Source of the DNA: Lanius collurio | Taxonomy: Eukaryota; Chordata; Aves; Passeriformes; Laniidae | Length of the DNA: 64,000 nt | Assembly (NCBI GenBank): GCA_020086605.1 | Contig: JACBWW010000091.1 | Coordinates: forward strand, 801,504-865,503 | Direction of reading: 5' to 3' | Shown: in pieces, positions 55,874-64,000 of the stretch | Layout of the letters: each line of letters begins with the position of its first letter | Numbering within the stretch: position 1 is the first letter of the stretch | Program-made: the position numbers and the translations under genes | Notes under the pieces: generated by a model | Told to the model about the DNA's origin: nothing | Databases searched by the model: none | Seen by the model: the letters and a program-made list of their open reading frames with translations, nothing else

Positions 55874-58797
55874 CTACTTCTGAGGCACAACTCTGTCCTT
55901 GGGAGGTTTGGTTCCACGGTTCCCGTGGTGCTGCTCGGATGTGGTGCTGCCAACTATGCACCTCACCACAGCGTAGGAGAACTCCAGAATACTTTGTGAA
56001 GTAATGCCAGTGATAGAGTTTAAATGCTCCACAACCTGAAAAAAGGAAAAGATACAGCACCTAAAGGCCATGAGTTTACAGACTAACAAGAGTAACTGCT
56101 CCATGGCTGCATTTCACAGGGAGTTGTCCCATGAGATTGCTTCTCTACCTGCCAGTGAAACATTGCCTGTGGGGCTTTATTCTGGCTGTGAAGCACTGAA
56201 GGTGAGGATACTCACCAGTGTCATGCTGCACACAGAACTGCCCCATGTCCTCAGCTCTGACAGGCCCATATGCTTCCTTCTAAAAAGTGAAGGTGTTCCC
56301 TCCCTCATGCCACTCCCAGTGCAGCCCCACCTGTTTCCTTGCTATGCTGAAACAGATAAACCACCTTGGCATCGTGTCCCCGTAGAGCCAACGTGTTCAG
56401 CAGCGACTGTACCTGTTCCCAGTGGTCAGGGCTCAGGATGAACACACCTGTACTGATGATTCCAACAGCCAAGAGCATGAAATCTTCCTTCACTATTGAG
56501 AACTTGGCTCTGCAGAAGGAAAAGTGCATTCAGGTCACAGTTCTGCTGCTGCAGTTGCCAGTGTCCAGCACGTGTTGGCTTATTCCGGCCAACCAAAGCC
56601 CAATGCCAGAAGCTGGAACTGACAGTGCAAGGCTGGACTTTAACAACCAAGTGAAACACCTTCCTTGCCCGTGAAGCAGCTGTGGAGAAGCATGTTGCTT
56701 TGAACTGGTGTATTCAGAAACAATGATGAATGTCCCCCAAATTAGTTTGGGGTTTTTTTTTTAAACATACCCCAAAATGGCATGAAGTTATGCTATGATT
56801 TATTAGCTTTTTTAAGGGTTTTAATTCCAAAGGGTTATTTTAAGTCATTGTCAGGTAAGACTCTTACATCTGCAGTTTGCTTGGTGTGGAGTTTTCGATG
56901 GCAATCTTCAGCAAAGTGTCATAGATGGTCTCTCTGGTCAGGTAGCAGAAGTCCAGTACCTTTACACACAGCTGGTGTAAGGGTTTCACAGGAAGCAAGC
57001 AGCCATTGTATCCTGGCAGAGATCACACCATCAGTCCCACATTTTGGGTCACTAAATTCAATTAGGAGTGTTAGGTACCATAAGGGAGAGACAGAGAGTT
57101 CTGATGACAACTGTCCTGTCTCTGAATGCCATAAGATCTGGGCCTCAGTATAATTTCACTCTGAGATTCAGGCTGTCAGACCAGGGCCAAGAAAACGGTG
57201 ATTGTAGGAAATGTGGCCCAGCACCAGGTTTGGGGCCTTTAAACTCTTAATCTTTTACTGAATGAGTCATGACTGGCTGTCCATCAACATTATCACATTC
57301 TACAAAGGACAAAGTTCTTATCTAAAAAGTGAAGCCTTGGACAATCTGAACAGATCCATGTGCAAAAATCTGTAATACAAGACATTTTGCTTCAGATTGG
57401 CAACAGCTCTGTGACCCTACTAAAAAAACTTCCTTGCCATTCTCTCTGACTGATACTCTCACCTAGAACCTCCAGAAGCAATTCCACGTAGGCCAGTGGA
57501 GTTGATACATTGATGTGGAAGTGCAGAGTGCTTAAAATAGCAAGCTCCGACTCCAGCAACTCCTGTTTAGTGTAGGAGTATTTTAAGGTTTGCAGAAATT
57601 TTAAAGCTGTATCACTGGTCACTCTCTGAAAAAAAAGAGACAAAATGTCTTCCAGGCAATAAAGCACTTGGTAGGAACAAAGTGCCCTATCACCTCTCTC
57701 CTCCTGCAGCTCACCCACTTGTCCTTTGAGCTGGCATGAGAAATCCAGCTCTGACCTTTCCCACAGGTTTCCTCCACTCCACAAACCATCCCCAAGTAGG
57801 TGTGAACCCCTGTAGACACAAGATTTTGGCCAAGATTTTCCTGCACTTTTTTCCCTCAGCACTGGGGAACACAGCAAATCGTTACTGGATGAGCAGCAAT
57901 TTGCCTGCCCTAAAGGGAATGTCACGTCCTTGGCATTTCATTATCACTACTGTCTTTCAAAAAGGAAATCTATTTTTAAGAGAGGTTAATACACTGCAGA
58001 TCTAACCACACTGCTAAAGCAAGGACAGGCTGAGCTGGCTTACTCTGTAGTGCAGAGAGAGCTTGCTCGCGAGCTGAACACACGACACGAGCCGCAGGAC
58101 AAAGGTGTTGGCTATCTGATCCCTCACAGAGCTCCAGCTGCTCCTCTGGCCCTGGTCACAACCTTTAGCATTCCTGCTGTTCTCACACATCCGTTCTACC
58201 TGCTTGATCATAAACCTACAAAACCCACAATTGCTCAGAGAACGGTTCTGTCTGCTGAGAAAAAGGACGAAAGGCAATTCCACAGATAGTTAACACTAGA
58301 CATAGAACGAATAATTAGGTTTAAATGAATGGAGAGACAAAGCCCTCAATGCGCACATTAGTCGTGTGTGGTTTGTGTGAGGGGGACAGAGTGGGACAGG
58401 GCATGGGCACTGTAACTGCATCACAGAGTGGGAAATGATGTTTAGGACTCTTACTACCTTTCAAGTAACTCCACTGCCTGGTATCGTGTCGATTGGTCCA
58501 AATGCCATTTTTCACACAGAAGGAATATAAATTCTACAAAAAGCACAGCAGTCACTCATTTCAGTCTCCTGGAGCTCACTGTACAGCTATCACCTACCCC
58601 AGGAGCTCCTGTAGCTAAGTCTCACCCACGATCCGTGTCTCTTTGAAGTACCCAGCGTGCTCCGGCAGCTCACTCAAGTACTGCTCGTTCTCCGTGGCCA
58701 AGTGGATCAGTGTGTCCTCCAAAATTTCAGGAGCAACCCCACTGAACATAGGACCTGAGTGGCGGCCCCGGGGTTCCAATGGCACCTGAGACCCCAT
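55874..58797 (-). CDS. CNTD1: CNTD1, cyclin N-terminal domain-containing protein 1
   Basis: Seven exons: 58626-58797, 58458-58533, 58044-58215, 57463-57625, 56868-57012, 56413-56509, 55874-56035; 328 aa (human about 330). CNTD1 is a meiotic cyclin-like protein that drives crossover designation and maturation with HEI10 and the MutLgamma/CDK2 machinery. The cyclin box spans exons 2-4 (FIFLLCEKWHLDQSTRYQAV, ANTFVLRLVSCVQLASKLSL, ELLESELAILSTLHFHINVS, PLAYVELLLEVLG). Later blocks are NSTPSKLQ, KFSIVKEDFMLLAVGII and SITGITSQSILEFSYAVVR. The N-terminus (MGSQVPLEPRG) is poorly conserved. It is divergent from COA3 across a 378-bp promoter and convergent with BECN1. Confidence 0.96.
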
Positions 58798-59175
58798 TTA
58801 GGGCCGAAGCCGTAAGGACAAGGATTTCACCAGCCCCACAGGGACAGACCGGAACAGGGCTCCTCCCGCTCCTCCCGGCCGCTTAAAGACCGCACTGGGA
58901 GGGGACTGCGGCCGCGCTCGAGGGGGGGGGCACGGTGGTTGGTGGCGGGGAAGGGGCGGGGGCTCGGGCAGGGCCCCGCTCCCGCTCCGGGCCGGACGCG
59001 CCTCCCGCCGCTGCAGCGCCTCAGCGCCGTTACCGTCACGTGACCCCGCTCCGCCAATCAGCGGTACCGGTACGCGCTCGGGCCTCGGCCAACCACTCGA
59101 CGGCGAGCGCCGCTCGGGCTCTCCGATTGGCCAGCACCCTCCGCCGGATGTGACGTCGCGTCACTGCAGGGGAAG
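58798..59175. promoter_or_regulatory. Bidirectional promoter of CNTD1 and COA3
   Basis: The CpG-rich interval contains a palindromic E-box GTCACGTGAC (59035-59044, a USF/TFE-type CLEAR match), a CCAAT box (59054-59058), an inverted CCAAT as ATTGG (59126-59130), a CRE-like TGACGTCG (59151-59158) and a YY1-like AAGATGGCGGC at the COA3 start codon. Such motif sets are common at nuclear genes for mitochondrial proteins. Confidence 0.65.
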
Positions 59176-59572
59176 ATGGCGGCGCCCAGGGAGCCGGGGG
59201 AGGCGGCGGCGTTCGCGCGGCGCATCGACCCGGCCCGGGAGCCAGGGCTCAGCCCCGAGCAGCGCCGCCTCATGGCGCAGGTGGAGTACGCCCAGCGCCA
59301 GCGCGCCCTGCAGCGCCGGCTCCGCAACCGCAACGTGCTGCTGGCGCTCGCCATCGGCGCGGTGACGTTTGGCATCTGTATCCTCCGGGGCCGGGACAGG
59401 GTGGGGCCGGGGGACTCCAGGGCCGCGCCCGCAGCTTTTCCTTAATTCCCCCCCCGCAGACGGTTACACCTTCTATTCGGTGTCGCAGGAGCGGTTCCTG
59501 GACGAGCTGGAGCAGGAGGCGGAGGCGGCGCGGGCGCGGGCCCGGGCGCGAACCGAGGGCGCCGCAAGCTGA
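59176..59572 (+). CDS. COA3: COA3, cytochrome c oxidase assembly factor 3 (CCDC56/MITRAC12)
   Basis: Two exons: 59176-59377 and 59460-59572; 104 aa (human 106). COA3 is an inner mitochondrial membrane protein that stabilises newly made COX1 and promotes complex IV assembly. The sequence shows a matrix-side segment ([20 protein letters not shown]), one transmembrane helix about residues 54-74 ([20 protein letters not shown]) and the conserved tail [19 protein letters not shown]. The intron splits the Tyr codon after GI (phase 1), which restores the family motif YGYTFYS. Confidence 0.96.
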
Positions 59573-59811
59573 ACGGGGAGCGCCTGGCCCGGCCCGTGAG
59601 TGAGCTGCCGCCCTCGCCTGGCAGGATGGGCTTCCAGCACGGGGCAGCCGCGCCTGAGGGGTTCGGGCCGGCCCCCTGCTCTACGTGGGACAGAAGGCCC
59701 CGGGGGCTCCCCGCAGGCAGGGCTCTCCCGCGGGCAGACCCCGCCCCGGGGCCTTTGCCGGGGCCGTGCCCGTGGGAAAGACAGGGACACCCGGCTCCCA
59801 CCACTGCCCAC

Positions 59812-59817
59812 AATAAA
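59812..59817 (+). terminator. COA3 poly(A) signal
   Basis: AATAAA lies 240 bases after the COA3 stop. Confidence 0.7.
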
Positions 59818-60487
59818 CCCTCTCACTGGAGACCTCGTCAGTGCTCGTTGTCAAGCATGTCTTGGGTTGAGCCCAGGTCGGGATCTTGCCCCGCTCAGGG
59901 GCTGCTGAGGGGGGATTTTCTGTTTTGCTCTTTATCATCACACAGTGAGGCATGCAGCCACGGATCCTGCCCGACAGACACACACACAGACCCAGTGTAT
60001 TCAATCCGTGTTTATGAAAACACTTTCCAAACATCAGTTCATAACAAAGTGCTCCCGGGTCCTGCTGCTCCTGGTGCTGCAGCAGGCAGGGCCACAGGGC
60101 ACTCAAGCCACTCTGCAGGCTGGGCAGGGTCTGGTGCAAGGCTGAGCTGGTGGCAGGGCTGGGACAAGCCGGGAGTCCTCAGGGTGGGCTCAGCTCCTTA
60201 CGTCCATGAGGGCTGGAGACCCCTCATGGTGTCCACCTGGCACCTGTCTTCCAGCAGAGGGCTGGGGGACAGTGGGCAGACACCTGTGGGACAGGCCTGC
60301 AAAAGGCCAGCACTCCCGCTCCTGCGAAGCCCACGGCTTCCTTGCTGCAGGCCACAGCCAAGGGGAGCAGGGAATCCGGGTTCTGCAGGGCTGGCACTGC
60401 CCTCCGGGAGGTGCAGGAGCTCTGCCCGCCCTGGGGCAGCAGGCACTTAAGATGAGGTAGGTCATGGAATCAGTCTTGGCCAGCCAG
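59818..60487 (-). other. WNK4 3' UTR region
   Basis: This lies beyond the WNK4 stop on the minus strand. I noted no canonical AATAAA; a CATAAA variant occurs on the minus strand at 60010-60015. WNK4 and COA3 therefore converge closely. No coding exon was recognised. Confidence 0.4.
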
Positions 60488-63400
60488 CTACTGGGGAGAG
60501 AGGCAACCGTGAACCGAGAGTGCCGTGGGATCAGCCGAGAAGGCCGCGGGATCAGCCCCTGCCCCTTACCATGCGGCCGAGGTCGTCGGCGAAGGTCACC
60601 CCCTTGTTCAGCCGCTGCTCCTGCGAGCCGGTGCTGCTGCCGCTCAGCGAGTTACGGCGCATGATGCCTGCGGGGACGGCGGCCCTGAGTGAGGGCACGG
60701 GCCTGTGCGACACCCAGCCCGGGGGTCCCCGTCCCGCAGCCCGGGGGTCCCCGTCCCGCAGCCCCGCCCAGCCCTGCAGGGAGCGGGGAGCGGGGCTGGC
60801 ACCTGCGGGCTGCGTCAGCTCCAGGCGCTGCAGGCTGTTGCGACGGGAGGGGTTAAAGCTGCCCTTGGAGAGGCGGCGCTGGCGGCTGGACAGCATCGCA
60901 GCAGGCGACACGATGCCCGGCGGCGGCTGCTTCCCCATCCGCAGGTACAGCTCCTCGATCTCCTTCTTCTGGGCGCTCTGCAGCAGCTGCACCTCAGCCA
61001 GGTGCCTGGGGAGAAGACAGGGGCTGGAGGCAGTGCGGCCTCGGGGATGGGACAGCAAACTCACACGAGGGCTGGGTGGGAAGACGTGTCACCTCCCAGG
61101 GGCAGCCCAGCCCCCTGCTCACTTCTGTCGAAGGTTCTGCAACTCCTCCCAGATCTCCTCGTCCTCACTCTCAGTGTCATCGCTGCTCACATAGGACAAA
61201 CTGCGAGAGTAGCTCAGCCACACCTGGCTCAGCATGGCCTGCGGCACATTTTCCGTGCTCTCTTCCCCAGGGCCCTCCCGGTCGCTCCCCACTGGTGCCA
61301 CAGGCACCGTGCCCCCCTCGGCTGACACCTCCTCAGCCTTGGGGTCCTGCTCCACTGCCTCCAGCACCACATCCAAGTCACTGCTTGAGCTGTGGCCTTT
61401 GTCAGGGACCGTGGGTGGTGGGGAGCCACTCGCTGCTGGCTCCGTGCTGTGCTGCTCCCCGTCACTGCTGCCCAGCACCGGAGAGGTCAGAGCCAGGTCC
61501 TTGGCTGGCATCACCTGGAACCGGCCCAGGACCTGGGGCTTGGTTTCTGCTGGGGACAGGGGCAGCTGGTGGGGTTCAGGGCACATGGGCTGGCCAGGGC
61601 ATTGCGGTGCCCTGGCACAGGCACAGCTGCATGGCACAGCCTTGGCCCTGCCCCACCTTACCTTCATTGATGGGCGAGAGCTGGGCCCTGGGCACGCTGG
61701 GGACTGGTGCCTCCGAGATGATCAGAGAGTGGCTGGGCTTGGGGGCACTGGGCAGCACCTGTGGGCACCTGAACACCATCAGCAGCCCCACCCCAGGTCC
61801 CTCCACATCTCCTGTCCTCCCCCTGCTGCTTCTGTGTGCTGGGATTTGCCACCCACTCAGCCCTCCCTGCATCCCAGTGGCGTCACAAGCCATGAGGCTC
61901 CATCCCATCCCAGGGCAGCATCTGCAGCAACCTCCTGACACTGAGCTCCACCTCAAGCGGCCCTGGGCAGCCCTTGCACACCCCACACTCACCGTGCTGC
62001 CCTCTGGACTCCCAGATGTGGATGTGCTCAGAAGCTGCAGAGGACTCCCTGCAGTGGGCTCGCTGCTTGTGGGGCACACTGGGGCTGGTGTTGAGGGGAG
62101 GGAGGCTATGGGCCCCCCGGCAGTGGGGACATCAGCTCCCGCTGGCTCCAGGGTCCCAGTGCCAGGTGGAACTGGCTTGTCTCTGCTGGTGGGGTCAGGG
62201 TAGACAAAGCGTGGGGCACCCAGGACAAGACTCTGTGGCCGTGGCAGCATTGGTGGGTAGAGGTGCCCGCCTGAGCTGGCAATGGAGGAGACAGTGTGGG
62301 CCACGGTCATCACTGCCAGGGAGAAGACATTGGCCAGGGACAAGAGGGGGGCACTGGGGGACAAGGGTGTGCTGGTCACAGCGGGGCTCAGGGGACTGCT
62401 GGGCTCACAGGGGACAGGGGATGTGGGGAGAGGCTGTGGGGACAGGAGGGCTTGGGGCAGGGCTGGGGGAACAGGCGCCCCTGGGGTCCTTGGGGGGGTC
62501 AGTGGGAGTGCTGGTGATGATGTGAGCCAGGAGGGAGTCATCGAGACAAGAGGCCAGGTCTGCGCTGAGCCTGCAGACAGGAAAACATCAGGAGCAGCCC
62601 CCAAGGGCCATCTCAGACCCCTGTCCAGGCACCCTGGAGCCTGAAGCCAGCGAGCAGCTGGCAGCCCCAGTGCAATCAACATGCTCATCCTGCCAGGCTG
62701 GTACCTGTGGGGGACCCCAGGGGTGCCGGGGCTGCCAGCGGCTCCACAGGACTGGCCAGGTTGGTGTCTGATGGGGAGCGGCTCAGCAACGGCAGGACAG
62801 GGGACTGGACAGGCAGGCTGGGACTGGTGCAGCTCAGGTCTGTGGCACAGGGGTGACAGCCAGGCTCAGCCGGGGCAGGACATGTCCTTTGAGACCCTCT
62901 GGGCTTGGCTGAGGCCATCACCTGCCCTGCATGGGGCTTGGGGGGAGAAAGGAAGGGCCTGCACAGGGGCACAGACATACCACTGAGTGAGGATGAGGAG
63001 GAGATGGAGCATGAGAGCCCCTGCAGCTGTAGATCCACCTGCGAGAAGGATGAGCTGAGCCCAGCACTGGGGCAGAGGCCCCAGCCAGGCTGTGCCAAGC
63101 CCCTGCTGGGCCCCACCCTTGCCCCACCACCTGTGGGGCAGGAGCTGGAGACTCTTCTGGGCCAGGGAGCACCTTGACTTGTCACAGGAGCGGGCAAGTG
63201 ACCGCAGGAATACCCTGCACTCCAGCCCCCTCCCCCTGGACTCCCTGGGGCTAGGCAGCACCCCAAGCCATGCTCAGCATCAGCAGCTTCCCCAGCGCTG
63301 GCAGGGCCAGGCTGGCACTCACGGGGCTGCCCACAGCACTCTCAGCCTCGGGGCCCTTGGGCAGCTCGGTGCTGCTGCGCCCGTCCTTGCGAAGCAGGGT

Positions 63401-64000
63401 CTCCACACGGTGGATGATGTCCCGGATACGGTCGATGAAGCTGTCCCGCTCCGACTTGAGGATGAACTCATTGTGGACCTGAGGGTGGGGGGGCCGGTCA
63501 GCACCCAGCACGGCCAGGCAGACCCCACCTTCACCCTCACCCTGCTCTCACCATGGCGGCTGCAATTTCCTCCGGGTTGTCCCCGTCCAGGTCGAACTTG
63601 AAGGTCACCATCTTGTTGTTGTAGGTCTGCAGCTGGCACTCCACCACTCGGTCGCTCTTGTCAGAGATCTGTGGGCGGCAGGGCTGGCTCAGCCCAGGGG
63701 AACCCGCCTGGCACCCGCCTGGCACCCACCTGGCGCCTGTGGTACTCACGTTGGTGATGCGCAGCCTGGAGCGGGCTCGGCGCCGCAGCAGCTTCCCCGA
63801 GGCTCGCTTGGGCGGCAGCTTGGTGCTCTGCTCGCTGGCCGAGAGCCCCTCATAGCCATCACTCATGCCCGATGCCACATCTGAGGTGTAGCTGCAGGAA
63901 GCCCCAGCTCCGGAGCATCAGCATGGCCATTCCCAAGAGCCACACTCCGTGTCCAGTCCCCGCCCGGCCCCCCAGCCTCACCTGTCCACTGAGGAGGAGA
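60488..64000 (-). CDS. WNK4: WNK4, C-terminal part (kinase domain lies outside the window)
   Basis: Exons from the window edge: 63982-64000 (partial), 63750-63891, 63552-63668, 63323-63478, 62981-63038, 62705-62839, 61993-62570, 61662-61758, 61123-61546, 60803-61005, 60570-60667, and a terminal exon that begins with the TAG stop (60488-60490). WNK4 is a chloride-sensing kinase that activates SPAK/OSR1 and controls NCC and other cation-chloride cotransporters. Seen here are an autoinhibitory/PF2-like domain ([40 protein letters not shown]), the hydrophobic block [19 protein letters not shown], an RFxV docking motif (GRFQV), the acidic and coiled-coil stretch ([40 protein letters not shown]) and the tail [20 protein letters not shown] ending GRM, as in mammalian WNK4. 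One exon (61993-62570) may carry a frame problem near 62492. Confidence 0.93.

Noticed and set aside
60520..60570. WNK4 ending VRGRG by reading past GRM
   Set aside because: A good GTAAGG donor follows GRM, and the next exon supplies TAG, matching the mammalian C-terminus.

Overview
The window is vertebrate nuclear DNA, almost certainly from a bird. Its genes have many short GT-AG introns, CpG-rich promoters (two of them partly replaced by N runs) and few recognisable interspersed repeats, as on GC-rich avian microchromosomes. Gene content and order match the region of human 17q21 that lies beside BRCA1: VAT1, IFI35, RPL27, RUNDC1, AARSD1, G6PC1, AOC2/3, PSME3, BECN1, CNTD1, COA3, WNK4. The species cannot be named from sequence alone.

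Layout: VAT1 (+, complete) at 21-4308 has a long gene-poor 3' flank. A large deltex-type E3 ubiquitin ligase gene resembling DTX3L (-, 9204-14886) follows, then IFI35 (-, 15298-18097), RPL27 (-, 18919-20758), a GC-rich minisatellite, RUNDC1 (-, 21924-25179), AARSD1 (+, 26105-30355), two orphan exon-like blocks, G6PC1 (-, 32565-34773), an AOC2/AOC3-family amine oxidase (-, 38427-40728, interrupted by an 8-N gap), PSME3 (-, 46106-50562), BECN1 (+, 50810-54635), CNTD1 (-, 55874-58797), COA3 (+, 59176-59572) and the 3' part of WNK4 (-, 60488 to the window end). I rebuilt the exons by hand. Apart from AOC (gap) and WNK4 (truncated by the window), each set gives a continuous frame of about the expected protein length.

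Most genes are housekeeping or tissue genes in conserved synteny. RUNDC1/AARSD1, PSME3/BECN1 and CNTD1/COA3 are head-to-head pairs with short shared promoters.

The unusual part is 9.2-18.3 kb. Next to IFI35, where I recall no such gene in mammals, lies a tandem gene encoding an IFI35/NMI-type RRM-like domain, KH-like segments, a degenerate RING and a Deltex C-terminal domain (about 1150 aa). It shares an exact intron position and phase with the IFI35 NID domains. Both genes carry interferon-response elements (GAAANNGAAA arrays) 120-175 bp upstream of their ATGs. This looks like a two-gene interferon-inducible module in which an IFI35-like domain is joined to a deltex ubiquitin/ADP-ribose domain.
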